NCBI RefSeq assembly: GCF_000723405.1
Contig: NZ_CCAE010000017.1
Location: forward strand, 1 to 64,000
Length of the DNA: 64,000 nucleotides
DNA from: Hydrogenophaga intermedia
GTDB lineage: Bacteria > Pseudomonadota > Gammaproteobacteria > Burkholderiales > Burkholderiaceae_C
Direction of reading: 5' to 3'
Shown here in pieces: positions 44,794 to 53,333 of this stretch (positions within the stretch are counted from its first letter, which is position 1; the number at the start of each line of letters is the position of its first letter). Both the position numbers and the translations under genes were made by a program. The notes under the pieces are model-generated. The model made no database searches. It was not told where the DNA came from and saw only the letters and a list, made by a program, of their open reading frames with translations.

Positions 44794-45489
44794 GTCGTCG
44801 CTGAAAGTGCACCAGGCGGCGCTGCCGTCGTTGCCGTGCACCGAGCGCAGCCCGGCCGCCACCAACCGCTGGCGGGCCAAGGCGGGCAGGTCGGCCCACC
44901 ACTTGCCGCGCGTGGCGTGGGGCCGGAAGTGCGCCACGGCCGCGCGGTCGGCGGTCACGAAGGCCTCCCACACCTCCTCGCCCACCTCGAAAGCCGTCGG
45001 CCCGATCGCAGGACCGAGCCAGGCGATCACCTCGCCCGGCCCCGCCACGTCGCGCAGCGACTTCAGCGTGGCCTCGAGCACACCGCCATGCAGGCCGCGC
45101 CAGCCCGCGTGCGCGGCGGCCGCCGCGCGCCCGCTGGCGTGCGCAAACAGCACGGGCAGGCAGTCGGCCACCATGATGGTGGCGGCCACGCCGGGCGTGT
45201 GGACCACGGCGGCGTCGGCTTCGGTGCCGTCGGGCGTCTCGGCGTTGAGCCTCACCACGCCGGTGCCGTGCACCTGGCGCAGGAAGACCGGGCGCGCGGG
45301 CGCGGTGAGCGCCGCGAAGCGCTCACGGTTGGCTGCCACGGCGGCGGGCTCGTCGCGCACGTGGTCGCCGAGGTTGAAGCTGTCGAAGGGCGCGGCCGAC
45401 ACGCCGCCCGCGCGCGTGGTGCACAGCGCGCGCACACCGGAGGGCGCAGGCCAGTCGGGGACGAAGCGGGCGGCGGTGTCGGGCGCCAT
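44713..45489 (-). CDS. pgeF: Laccase-domain multicopper-like protein (PgeF/YfiH family)
   Basis: A 258-residue cytoplasmic protein of the YfiH family, members of which act as peptidoglycan-editing factors and purine nucleosidases. Motifs: TTRAGGVSAAPFDSFNLGDHVRDEP, QVHGTGVV, MVADCLPVLFAHASGRAAAAAHAGWRGLHGGVLE with Zn-ligand Cys and His, and LGPAIGPTAFEVGEEV. The terminal SDDSRFFSHRRDAARLGSTGRFAASVWL closes the domain. ATG at 45487-45489. Confidence 0.9.
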   Translation of the reverse strand: MAPDTAARFVPDWPAPSGVRALCTTRAGGVSAAPFDSFNLGDHVRDEPAAVAANRERFAALTAPARPVFLRQVHGTGVVRLNAETPDGTEADAAVVHTPGVAATIMVADCLPVLFAHASGRAAAAAHAGWRGLHGGVLEATLKSLRDVAGPGEVIAWLGPAIGPTAFEVGEEVWEAFVTADRAAVAHFRPHATRGKWWADLPALARQRLVAAGLRSVHGNDGSAAWCTFSDDSRFFSHRRDAARLGSTGRFAASVWLG

Positions 45490-45517
45490 CAGTCCGGTGC
45501 CGGGCCGCTGGGCCGGC

Positions 45518-46156
45518 TCACTCGGCGTCCGGGCAGGCTGACCACTGCGCCTTCTGGAACGCCTCCAGCGCCATGCAGGCCTCGAAGGCGGCCATGGTGC
45601 GCGGCAGGCCGCTCAGGTCAGTATTGAAGCGCTGGCCGTTGAAGATCTGCGGCACCAGGCAGCAGTCGGCCAGGGTGGGCGTGTCGCCGTAGCAGAAACG
45701 GCCCTTCGGACCGGCGGCGAGCTGCTTCTCGAACGCCTCCAGTCCGGTGCGCACCCAGTGGCGGTACCACTCGTTCTTGGGCTCTTCCTCGACCTTGAAC
45801 TCCTTCACGAGGTACTTGAGCACGCGCAGGTTGTTGATCGGGTGGATCTCGCAGGCCACGATCTGCGACAGCGCGCGCACGCGGGCGCGGCCCAGGGCGT
45901 CAGACGGCAGCAGCTTCGCACCGGCCTGCGTCTCGTCCAGGTACTCGATGATGGCCATGGACTGCGTCAGCAGGGTGCCATCGTCCAGCTCCAGCGTGGG
46001 CACCAGGCCTTCGGGCAAAGCCCCGGCCCAGGCCTCCTGCCGGTGTTCGCCGCGCGCGATGTGCACCGGCACATACTCATAGGGCAGGCCCTTGAGGTTG
46101 AGCGCGATGCGAACGCGGAACGAGGCGGAAGAGCGGAAGTAGTTGTAGAGCTTCAT
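45518..46156 (-). CDS. maiA: Zeta-class glutathione S-transferase, maleylacetoacetate/maleylpyruvate isomerase
   Basis: A 212-residue cytoplasmic cis-trans isomerase that uses glutathione. The zeta-class N-terminal motif YFRSSASFRVRIALNLKGLPYEYVPVHI matches, as do VPTLELDDGTLLTQSMAIIEYLDE and the helical C-terminal domain with EIHPINNLRVLKYL. Such enzymes act in tyrosine or gentisate degradation. Its usual partner, a fumarylacetoacetate/fumarylpyruvate hydrolase, is found at 51423-52121, though not in the same operon. Confidence 0.9.
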   Translation of the reverse strand: MKLYNYFRSSASFRVRIALNLKGLPYEYVPVHIARGEHRQEAWAGALPEGLVPTLELDDGTLLTQSMAIIEYLDETQAGAKLLPSDALGRARVRALSQIVACEIHPINNLRVLKYLVKEFKVEEEPKNEWYRHWVRTGLEAFEKQLAAGPKGRFCYGDTPTLADCCLVPQIFNGQRFNTDLSGLPRTMAAFEACMALEAFQKAQWSACPDAE

Positions 46157-46198
46157 GGCCCCGGAGGATAACCCCGGGGGGATGGCCCACCCGGGCGC

Positions 46199-47305
46199 TC
46201 AGGCGCCGGCCAGGGCCGGGTAGTCGGTGTAGCCCTTCTCGCCGCCGCCGTAGAAAGTGGCCTTGTCGGGCGGGTTGAACGGGCCGCCCTGGCGCAGCCG
46301 CGCCACCAGGTCCGGGTTGGCGATGAAGGGCTTGCCGAAGGCCACGAGATCGGCGCCGCCTTTCAGCGACTGCTCGGCCAGTGCGAGGTCATAACCGTTG
46401 TTGACCATCCAGGCACCCTTGCCACCCGCGTCGCGCCAGGCCTGGCGCAGCGCGGCGTAGTCGAAGGGTCGGTCGTCGAGCTGGCGCGGGCCGCCGGTGG
46501 CGCCTTCGATCACGTGCACATAGGCCAGCCCCAGCGGGCCGAGCTGGCGCACCACGTACTCGAAGAGCGGCTGCGGGTCGGCGTCGACGATGTCGTTGGC
46601 CGGCGTCACGGGCGAGAGGCGGATGCCCGTGCGGCCCGCGCCGATGGCGCCGATCACCGCGCGCACCACCTCCAGCAGCAAGCGGGCGCGGTTCTCGATG
46701 GGGCCACCATAGGCGTCGGTGCGCTGGTTGGCGCCGGTCTTGAGGAACTGGTCGAGCAGGTAGCCATTGGCGGCGTGGATCTCGACGCCATCGAAGCCCG
46801 CCTCGATGGCCGCGAGCGCGGCGCGGCGGTAGTCCTCGACGATGCCGGGCAGTTCGTCGGCGCGCAGCGCGCGCGGCTCGGATGTCTCGACGAAGGTGGG
46901 CACGCCGTCGACGATGAGCACGGTCTTGGTCTTGGCCGTCACCGCCGAGGGCGCGACGGGTGCGCCCTTGCCCGGCTGCAGTTCGGTGTGCGAGACACGG
47001 CCCACATGCCACATCTGCGTGACGATCTTGCCGCCGGCCTGGTGCACCGCGTCGGTCACGCGCTTCCAGCCCGCAATCTGCTCGGGCGCGTACAGGCCCG
47101 GGACGTCGGCGTAGCCCTGGCCCTGGTGGCTGATGGCAGTGGCCTCGGTGATGAGCAGACCGGCGCTGGCGCGCTGACGGTAGTAAGTGGCCATCAGCGG
47201 CGTGGGCACGGCATCGGGCGCGCGGTTGCGCGTCAGCGGCGCCATCACGACGCGGTTCTTGAGGGCGATGTCGCCGGCGGTGGTGGGCTCGAACAGGGTG
47301 GTCAT
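46199..47305 (-). CDS. Old Yellow Enzyme family alkene reductase (NemA-like)
   Basis: A 368-residue FMN-dependent ene-reductase with a TIM-barrel fold. Landmarks: LFEPTTAGDIALKNRVVMAPLTRNRA, LLITEATAISHQGQGY, QMWHVGRVSHTELQPG, FDGVEIHAANGYLLDQFLKTGANQRTDAYGG with the substrate-binding His-x-x-Asn, and VAFGKPFIANPDLVARL. NADPH-dependent reduction of activated alkenes, nitroesters or nitroaromatics is the family activity. No obvious operon partner. Confidence 0.92.
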   Translation of the reverse strand: MTTLFEPTTAGDIALKNRVVMAPLTRNRAPDAVPTPLMATYYRQRASAGLLITEATAISHQGQGYADVPGLYAPEQIAGWKRVTDAVHQAGGKIVTQMWHVGRVSHTELQPGKGAPVAPSAVTAKTKTVLIVDGVPTFVETSEPRALRADELPGIVEDYRRAALAAIEAGFDGVEIHAANGYLLDQFLKTGANQRTDAYGGPIENRARLLLEVVRAVIGAIGAGRTGIRLSPVTPANDIVDADPQPLFEYVVRQLGPLGLAYVHVIEGATGGPRQLDDRPFDYAALRQAWRDAGGKGAWMVNNGYDLALAEQSLKGGADLVAFGKPFIANPDLVARLRQGGPFNPPDKATFYGGGEKGYTDYPALAGA

Positions 47306-47436
47306 GAGGGTTCTCCAGTGGGACGGTTGGCGGCATCACCGCCGCCGACGCGCTCATTCTGAAGCCACCACCCGAATGGGCTTATGACCCGTGCGGCCAA
47401 GCAAATGCGGATACCGACCGAGCAGCGGCCCAGGCC

Positions 47437-48156
47437 TCAGCCCACCACCAACCTCATCAGCGGCATCACCTGCTCGCTCTCGCTGCGCCGCTCCAGTGCC
47501 AGCCGCATGTTCATCTGCGCCACCTGCGTGTGCTCGGTCGCCAGCGATTGCGCCCGCGCGCCTTCACCGCGCTTGAGCGCATCGAACAGCATGTGGTGCT
47601 GGCGGTGCGCATAGAGCATCCAGTCGCGGTCCATCGCCACCGTGCCCTGCATGGGCAGCATGGCCGATGCCGGCGCGAACGGCAGCTTGTCGTTCACCGC
47701 CACGGCCCGCTGCAGCGCGCGGTTGCCGCAGGCCTGCAGGATGAGTTCATGGAAGCGGTCGTTCATGCGCGCGTACGCCGCGTAGCTCTCCAGCGTGAGC
47801 GGGTCGTCCGCCAGCAAGCGGTCGCCTTCGTCCAGCACGGCTTGCAGATCGTTCTGCAGCGCGCGCGGTATCCCGTGTTCGGCCACCAGCCGCGCGGCCA
47901 TGCCCTCCAGGTGCCCGCGCACGGCGATGGCGACCACCACCTCCTGCGCGGTGAACTGGCGCACCAGGTACTTGCCGGTCTCGTTCGCTTCGACGAGGCC
48001 TTCCTGCTCCAGCGTCACCAGCGCGGCGCGCACCGGCGTGCGCGAGGCGCCCAGGCGCTCGGCCAGTTGCTGCTCGGCCAGGCGCTGGCCGGGTTCGAAC
48101 TGGCCCGACAGGATCCAGTCGCGCAATTGCATCAAAACGGTTTCTTGCAAGCTCAT
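47437..48156 (-). CDS. GntR-family transcriptional regulator, FCD type
   Basis: A 239-residue regulator. The winged helix occupies about residues 1-70 (LQETVLMQLRDWILSGQFEPGQRLAEQQLAERLGASRTPVRAALVTLEQEGLV), and an FCD ligand-binding domain follows with the helices AVRGHLEGMAARLVAEHG and ARMNDRFHELILQACGN (Asp and His metal ligands). The ATG at 48156 is preferred; one at 48177 is possible. It is divergent from the Rieske oxygenase operon, with two palindromes between, so it very likely represses that operon. Confidence 0.9.
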   Translation of the reverse strand: MSLQETVLMQLRDWILSGQFEPGQRLAEQQLAERLGASRTPVRAALVTLEQEGLVEANETGKYLVRQFTAQEVVVAIAVRGHLEGMAARLVAEHGIPRALQNDLQAVLDEGDRLLADDPLTLESYAAYARMNDRFHELILQACGNRALQRAVAVNDKLPFAPASAMLPMQGTVAMDRDWMLYAHRQHHMLFDALKRGEGARAQSLATEHTQVAQMNMRLALERRSESEQVMPLMRLVVG

Positions 48157-48163
48157 GATCGAA

Positions 48164-48198
48164 ACTGTACACTGCATTCGTCAAACGGGATACCGTTT
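48164..48198. promoter_or_regulatory. Two dyads in the GntR/Rieske spacer, candidate operators
   Basis: ACTGTACACT (48164-48173) is a near-perfect palindrome around TGTACA. AAACGG-GATA-CCGTTT (48183-48198) is an exact 6-4-6 inverted repeat 24 bases before the oxygenase ATG. Their placement in the divergent spacer suggests binding by the neighbouring GntR protein. Confidence 0.55.
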
Positions 48199-48222
48199 TA
48201 ACCCCAAACCCACCAGAACCTC

Positions 48223-49596
48223 ATGAAAGCTGAACTGAATCAACACCTTACACAAGTCGGCCCCGGCACGCCCGGCGGCAATCTGCTGCGTCGTTACTGG
48301 CAGCCCGTGGCCCTGGTGGACGAGTTCGATCCTGCCATCGACCCGGCCATGGCGGTGCGCCCGGTCAAGCCGGTGCGCGTATTGGGTCAGAACTTCGTGC
48401 TGTTCAAGAACAGCGAAGGCCGCTTCGGCCTGCTCGACCGCGATTGTCCGCACCGCGGTGCCGACCTGGCCTTTGGCCGCAACGAAGGCGACGGCCTGCG
48501 CTGCCCCTTCCACGGCTGGAAGTTCGACGTCGACGGCCGCTGTCTGGAGACGCCCGCCGAGCCCGCCGGCAGCACCCTGTGCAACCGCGTGACGCAGAAG
48601 AGCTACCCGTTGATCGAGCGCAGCGGCGTGCTGTTCGGCTGGTTCGGCCCCGAGGGCGTGGAGCCCCCGCCCCTGCCCGCGCTGGATTGCTTCAGCGCGC
48701 CCAATACGCACGTCTTCGCCTTCAAGGGCCTGTGGAACTGCAACTGGCTGCAGTCGCTGGAAGTGGGCATCGACCCTGCGCACGCCTCCTACCTGCACCG
48801 CTTCTTCAGCGACGGCTCGCTCGACGACGCCTATGGCAAGCAGTTCCGCGGCGCCAGCGCCGGCGAGGTGGCCGGCGAGCGTTGGCCCATGACGCGCGTG
48901 ATGCGCGAGTTCGGCCAGCCCGAGATCCTGCACGAGCCCAAGCCCTGGGGCACCCAGCTCATCGCCCTGCGCCGCCTGAACGACGAGCTGACCCACGTGC
49001 GCGTGACCAACGCCGTGTTCCCGCAGACCTTCGTGATCCCGCTGTCCGAGACCATGACGATCACGCAGATGCATGTGCCGGTGGACGACACGCACAACTA
49101 CTGGTACGCCTTCTTCACCAGCTTCGACAAGCCCGTGGACAAGGAAGCCATGCGCAAGCCGCGCCTGGACGCGGTGACCCTGCCCTTCTTCCAGCCCAAG
49201 ATGGGCCGCCACAACAACTGGGGCTTCAATGCGCAGGAGCAGGTGGAGCGCACCTACCTGGGCATGGGCGAAGACGACATCAACGTGCACGACCAATGGG
49301 CCTGCGAGAGCATGGGCGCCATCCAGGACCGCACCCGCGAGCACCTGGGCACCAGCGACAAGGTCATCATGGCCTACCGCCGCGCGCTGCAACAGGCCAT
49401 CGACGCGGTGGAACAAGGCGGCACGGCCCCCGGCATCGCCGACGTGGCGAAGCACGAAGGCATCCACGGCCCCGACACCATCGACGGCTTCGCCCCCACG
49501 GGCGACTGGGACGCCTGGTGGCGCAAGGCGGTGGACGACCGCCGCGAGCACTCGCCCTGGAGCGCGAAGGACGCGGCCTTGGCGGGCGCCAAATGA
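48223..49596 (+). CDS. Rieske-type aromatic ring-hydroxylating oxygenase, alpha subunit (phthalate-oxygenase group)
   Basis: A 457-residue oxygenase. The Rieske cluster is bound by C75/H77 (CPHRGADLAFG) and C94/H97 (CPFHGWKFD). The mononuclear iron site fits NCNWLQSLEVGIDPAHASYLHR, with ligand candidates H187 and H192 and the bridging D184. The lack of a beta subunit and the sequence style place it with single-component-type (phthalate dioxygenase group) enzymes. It heads an operon with a glutamine-synthetase-like ligase, a ferredoxin and an FAH hydrolase; the ferredoxin is the likely electron donor. No reductase is in view. Confidence 0.92.
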   Translation: MKAELNQHLTQVGPGTPGGNLLRRYWQPVALVDEFDPAIDPAMAVRPVKPVRVLGQNFVLFKNSEGRFGLLDRDCPHRGADLAFGRNEGDGLRCPFHGWKFDVDGRCLETPAEPAGSTLCNRVTQKSYPLIERSGVLFGWFGPEGVEPPPLPALDCFSAPNTHVFAFKGLWNCNWLQSLEVGIDPAHASYLHRFFSDGSLDDAYGKQFRGASAGEVAGERWPMTRVMREFGQPEILHEPKPWGTQLIALRRLNDELTHVRVTNAVFPQTFVIPLSETMTITQMHVPVDDTHNYWYAFFTSFDKPVDKEAMRKPRLDAVTLPFFQPKMGRHNNWGFNAQEQVERTYLGMGEDDINVHDQWACESMGAIQDRTREHLGTSDKVIMAYRRALQQAIDAVEQGGTAPGIADVAKHEGIHGPDTIDGFAPTGDWDAWWRKAVDDRREHSPWSAKDAALAGAK

Positions 49597-51068
49597 GCTT
49601 CGCCGAACGCTGCGGACTGCACACCCCCGAACGCGAAGCCGCCTGCCAGCGGCTGGAGCGGCTCATCGCCGAGCGCGGCATCGAGCGCGTGCGCGTGGGC
49701 TGGTGCGACGCCCACGGCCTGCTGCGCGGCAAGACGCTGATGCCGCACGCCGCCGTGCGCGCACTGCGCCAGGGTGTGGGCATGGTGGGCACGCTGATGC
49801 TCAAGGACACCGCCGACCGCAAGGCCTGGAAGGTGTTCGAGCCCGGTGGCACGGCCGATCTGCCCGGCTTCGCCGGCGCGTCCAACCTGCTGCTGCTGCC
49901 CGACCCCGAGAGCTTCATCGAGCTGCCCTGGTCGCCCGGCACCGCCTGGCTGCGCGCCCAGCCCTGGCATGAAGACGGCACGCCCGTGGCCTTCGACAGC
50001 CGGCGCGTGCTGCAGGCCGCGCTGGACCGTCTGGCGCAACGCGGCCTGGGTTTCACCACGGGGCTGGAGGTCGAGTTCCACATCTACCGCCTCACCGACG
50101 CCACGCCGCAGCTGGACCCCGAACTCGCGGCCTGGCCCGGCCTGCCGCCCGCTGTGCAGATGGTGCACCCGGGTTATCAATTGCACGGTGAGGCCATGAC
50201 CGACATGGCCGAAGACGCGCTGCGCATTGTCGAGCGCACCGCGCTGGGCCTGGGGCTGCCGCTGCAGTCGCTGGAAATCGAGCTCGGCCCGAGCCAGGTG
50301 GAGGCGGTGTTCGACGCCACCGACGCGCTGACCGCCGCCGACCAGATGGTGCTGCTGCGCAACGGCGTGCGCCAGGCGCTGCGCCGCGAGGGCTACCACG
50401 CCACCTTCATGTGCCGCCCGCCCTTCCCCGGCATCATGTCCAGCGGCTGGCATCTGCACCAGTCGGTGGTGACGCTGGACGGCGGCCGCAACGCCTTCAT
50501 GCGCGACGCGCCCGCGCCGGGCACCGACCCGCGCGACGCCACGCACACGCTCAGCGAACTGGGCGCGGGCTGGCTGGCCGGCCTGCTGGCGCACGCGCCG
50601 GCGCTCACGCCGCTGTGCACGCCCACCGTCAACGGCTTCGGGCGCTTTCGCCCGAACGCGCTGGCGCCGCAGGCCATCCTGTGGGGTCGCGACAACCGTG
50701 GCGCCATGCTGCGCGTGGTGGGTGGCGCGGGCGACGGCGCCACGCGCATCGAAAACCGCCTGGGCGAGCCCGCGGCCAACCCCTACGTGTGCATGGCCGC
50801 CCAGATCCACGCCGGCCTGGATGGCGTGGATCAGAAGCTGTCGGCGCCCCAGGGCACCGAAGCGCCCTACGCCGAAGGCAGTCAACGCATACCCAACAAC
50901 CTGGGCGACGCCCTGGCCGCGCTGCGCGCCGACGCGGCCATGGTCAAGGGCCTGGGCGAGGTGGTGGTGAACCACTTCTGCCGCATCAAGCAAAGCGAGC
51001 TGGAGCGCCACGCCGCCGCCGAGGACAAGACCGATTTCGACCGCCGCGAATATTTTTCGCGATATTGA
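49593..51068 (+). CDS. Glutamine synthetase-like ligase (gamma-glutamyl amide synthetase type)
   Basis: A 491-residue GS-fold ATP-dependent ligase. Metal and substrate motifs are intact: GLEVEFHIY (residues about 157-165), IELGPSQVEAVF, the GS-type His in SGWHLHQSV, NGFGRFRPNALAP, DNRGAMLRVV, and RIENRLGEPAANPYV. It starts in an ATGA overlap with the Rieske gene. GS-like proteins beside Rieske oxygenases glutamylate an amine before ring oxidation, as in aniline catabolism (TdnQ/AtdA1 making gamma-glutamylanilide). A similar job on an unknown amine is inferred here; a plain glutamine synthetase is unlikely in this context. Confidence 0.85.
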   Translation: MSFAERCGLHTPEREAACQRLERLIAERGIERVRVGWCDAHGLLRGKTLMPHAAVRALRQGVGMVGTLMLKDTADRKAWKVFEPGGTADLPGFAGASNLLLLPDPESFIELPWSPGTAWLRAQPWHEDGTPVAFDSRRVLQAALDRLAQRGLGFTTGLEVEFHIYRLTDATPQLDPELAAWPGLPPAVQMVHPGYQLHGEAMTDMAEDALRIVERTALGLGLPLQSLEIELGPSQVEAVFDATDALTAADQMVLLRNGVRQALRREGYHATFMCRPPFPGIMSSGWHLHQSVVTLDGGRNAFMRDAPAPGTDPRDATHTLSELGAGWLAGLLAHAPALTPLCTPTVNGFGRFRPNALAPQAILWGRDNRGAMLRVVGGAGDGATRIENRLGEPAANPYVCMAAQIHAGLDGVDQKLSAPQGTEAPYAEGSQRIPNNLGDALAALRADAAMVKGLGEVVVNHFCRIKQSELERHAAAEDKTDFDRREYFSRY

Positions 51069-51079
51069 GCCCACGACCC

Positions 51080-51403
51080 ATGATCAAGATCCGACTCATC
51101 AACGCCGACCAGAGCGAAACCGAGGTCAGCGGCAAGCCCGGCGACAGCCTCATGAAGGCCGCCGTGGACGCCGGCGTCAGCGGCATCGCCGCCGACTGCG
51201 GCGGCACCCTCACCTGCGCCACCTGCCACGTGTACGTGGACGCCGCCTGGGCCGACAAGCTGCCCGCGCCGATTGCCGACGAGAGCGACATGCTCGACTT
51301 CGCCGCCGCGCCGGTGCAACCCGAAAGCCGGCTGTCCTGCCAGATCGTGCTCACGCCCGAGCTGGACGGCCTGGTGGTGAAACTGCCAGCCACCCAGTAT
51401 TGA
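51080..51403 (+). CDS. 2Fe-2S ferredoxin of the Rieske operon
   Basis: A 107-residue ferredoxin with ligands C40, C46, C49 and C87 (ADCGGTLTCATCHVYVD and SRLSCQIV). ATG at 51080, eleven bases after the ligase stop. It is a paralogue of the ferredoxin at 39727-40050. Located directly behind the oxygenase and ligase, it probably passes electrons from an unlinked reductase to the Rieske cluster. Confidence 0.93.
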   Translation: MIKIRLINADQSETEVSGKPGDSLMKAAVDAGVSGIAADCGGTLTCATCHVYVDAAWADKLPAPIADESDMLDFAAAPVQPESRLSCQIVLTPELDGLVVKLPATQY

Positions 51404-51422
51404 GGTGGCACACTCCGGGGTC

Positions 51423-52121
51423 ATGAACTCGTACGTCATCACCCCGCCCCCCACCGTATCCGTGCCCGTGGTCGGGCGCGCCGAGCGCTTCCCTGTCCAC
51501 CGCATCTACTGCGTGGGCCGCAACTACGAGGAGCACGCCAAGGAGATGGGCTTCACCGGCCGCGAGCCGCCCTTCTTCTTCCTCAAGCCCGCCGACGCCA
51601 TCGTGGTGGCCGACGCCGGCCAGACGGCCAGCGTCCCCTACCCCTCACTCACCAAGAACCTGCACCACGAGATCGAGCTCGTGGCCGCCATCGGCACCGG
51701 TGGCAAGAACATCAAGGCCGCTGACGCGATCCAGCACGTCTTCGGCTACACCGTGGGCCTGGACATGACCCGCCGCGACCTGCAGGGCGAGATGAAGAAG
51801 CAGGGCCGCCCCTGGTGCATCGGCAAGGCCTACGACCACTCGGCCCCCATCGGCCCCATCACCCCCGCCGACCAGGCCGGTGACGTTGCCAACGCCGCCA
51901 TCTGGCTGCAGGTCAACGGCGCTGACCGCCAGCGCAGCAACGTCGCCAAGCTGATCTGGAACCTCGCCGAAACCATCGAACACCTCTCGGCCGCGTGGGA
52001 ACTGCAGCCGGGCGATCTCATCTACACCGGCACGCCCGAGGGCGTGAACGCGGTCGTCAGCGGCGACACCCTCAGTGGTGGCGTGGACGGCCTGGTACCG
52101 ATCACCGTCAAGATCGCCTGA
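51423..52121 (+). CDS. FAH-family hydrolase (fumarylpyruvate hydrolase / acylpyruvase type)
   Basis: A 232-residue metal-dependent hydrolase for C-C bonds in acylpyruvates. Motifs: IYCVGRNYEEHAKEMG, PPFFFLKPADAIV, LHHEIELVAAIGTGGKNI with the metal-binding Glu-x-Glu, YTVGLDMTRRDLQGEMKKQGRPWCIGKAYDHSAPIGPI, and GDLIYTGTPEGVNAVVSGD. The size and sequence suit fumarylpyruvate hydrolase (NagK-like). ATG 51423 follows the ferredoxin stop by 19 bases. It would complete ring-cleavage product breakdown, perhaps with the zeta GST at 45518. Confidence 0.9.
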   Translation: MNSYVITPPPTVSVPVVGRAERFPVHRIYCVGRNYEEHAKEMGFTGREPPFFFLKPADAIVVADAGQTASVPYPSLTKNLHHEIELVAAIGTGGKNIKAADAIQHVFGYTVGLDMTRRDLQGEMKKQGRPWCIGKAYDHSAPIGPITPADQAGDVANAAIWLQVNGADRQRSNVAKLIWNLAETIEHLSAAWELQPGDLIYTGTPEGVNAVVSGDTLSGGVDGLVPITVKIA

Positions 52122-52212
52122 CAAATGCCGATCTTGGGGTTTGCCCTCTGATACAGGGGCACACCCACGGTTTAAGCTTGAACCAAGTTCATCAACCCCG
52201 GAGACCCATCCC

Positions 52213-53259
52213 ATGATCCAGCGCAGAACCCTGCTCCAGTCTGGTGCAGCCATCGCCCTCGGCGCCCCGGCGCTCACCGGCTTTGCCCAGCAAAGCGTCA
52301 CGCTCAAGTTCCACACCTTCGAGGCGCCACAGTCCAACGTGTCGCTCAACATGCACAAGGCCTGGATGGACAAGGTCGAGAAGGACTCGGGCGGTCGCAT
52401 CAAGTTCGAGCACTACCCGGCCATGCAGCTCGGCGGCTCGCCCGTTCAGCTGTACGACCAGGCGCGCGACGGCGTGGCCGACATCGTGTGGACGCTGCCG
52501 GGCAACACGCCGGGTCGCTTCCCGCGCATCGAGGTGTTCGAGCTCCCGTTCATGATGAACAACGCCGAGGCCACCTCCAAGGCCTACTGGGAATACGTGC
52601 AGACCGTCGCCAAGGACGAGTTCCGCGAAGTGCAGCCCATCGCCCTGCAGGTGCACGGCCCCGGCACGTTCCACATGCGCAGCAAGCTCATCAAGACGGC
52701 CGACGACCTGCGCGGCTCCAAGGTGCGCGGCCCCACCCGCCAGATCACCAAGATGCTGGGTCTGCTGGGCGCCACGCCCGTGGGCATGCCCCTGCCGCAG
52801 ATCCCGGATTCGCTCTCCAAAGGCGTGATCGACGGTTGCGTGATTCCGTGGGAAGTGGTGCCGTCGGTGAAGGTGCACGAACTCACCAAGTTCCACAGCG
52901 AAATCGAGCCCGCTGGCGGCGCCCTGTACACCAACACTTTCGTGCTGGCCATGAACAAGGCCAAGTACAACACCCTGGCGCCTGATCTCAAGGCCATCAT
53001 CGACAAGAACTCCGGCATCGAGACCTCGGGCTGGCTGGGCAAGACACAGCAGGGTGGCGACGCCGCCGGCCGCAAAGCCGCGGTGGACCAGGGCAACACC
53101 ATCCACACCATCTCGGCCGCCGACGCGCAGGAATTCCGCCGCAAGGCCCGCCTGGTGGAAGTGGAATGGATGCAGGAGATGGACAAGCGCGGTTTCGACG
53201 GCAAGAAGCTGTTCGAGACCGCCAAGGCGCTGATCGAGAAACACGGCAAAAAGTCCTGA
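52213..53259 (+). CDS. TRAP transporter substrate-binding protein with Tat-like signal
   Basis: A 348-residue DctP-family periplasmic protein. The signal peptide begins MIQRRTLLQSG, a twin-arginine pattern, and ends near GFAQQ. The mature part has FHTFEAPQSNVSLNMHKAWMDKVEKDSGGRIKFEHYPAMQLGG and DDLRGSKVRGPTRQITKMLGLLGATPVGMPLPQIPDSLSKGVIDG, typical of TRAP binding proteins. ATG 52213, CGGAGACCC upstream. No DctQ or DctM gene follows; a terminator does. It probably works with membrane subunits encoded elsewhere to import the substrate of the Rieske pathway. Confidence 0.9.
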   Translation: MIQRRTLLQSGAAIALGAPALTGFAQQSVTLKFHTFEAPQSNVSLNMHKAWMDKVEKDSGGRIKFEHYPAMQLGGSPVQLYDQARDGVADIVWTLPGNTPGRFPRIEVFELPFMMNNAEATSKAYWEYVQTVAKDEFREVQPIALQVHGPGTFHMRSKLIKTADDLRGSKVRGPTRQITKMLGLLGATPVGMPLPQIPDSLSKGVIDGCVIPWEVVPSVKVHELTKFHSEIEPAGGALYTNTFVLAMNKAKYNTLAPDLKAIIDKNSGIETSGWLGKTQQGGDAAGRKAAVDQGNTIHTISAADAQEFRRKARLVEVEWMQEMDKRGFDGKKLFETAKALIEKHGKKS

Positions 53260-53275
53260 TCGACCGATGCCACAC

Positions 53276-53302
53276 AAGGCCGGGACTTCCCGGCCTTTTT
53301 TT
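53276..53302 (+). terminator. Rho-independent terminator after the TRAP binding protein
   Basis: AAGGCCGGG and CCCGGCCTT form a nine-base-pair stem around an ACTT loop (53276-53297), followed directly by a T-run. It ends the oxygenase operon. Confidence 0.92.
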
Positions 53303-53333
53303 CGCCGTCAAACCACCTCGCTACACTGCCCCG

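Noticed and set aside
49593..51068. Calling the GS-fold protein a housekeeping glutamine synthetase (glnA)
   Set aside because: It is coupled to a Rieske oxygenase and a ferredoxin, and no nitrogen-regulation genes are near.
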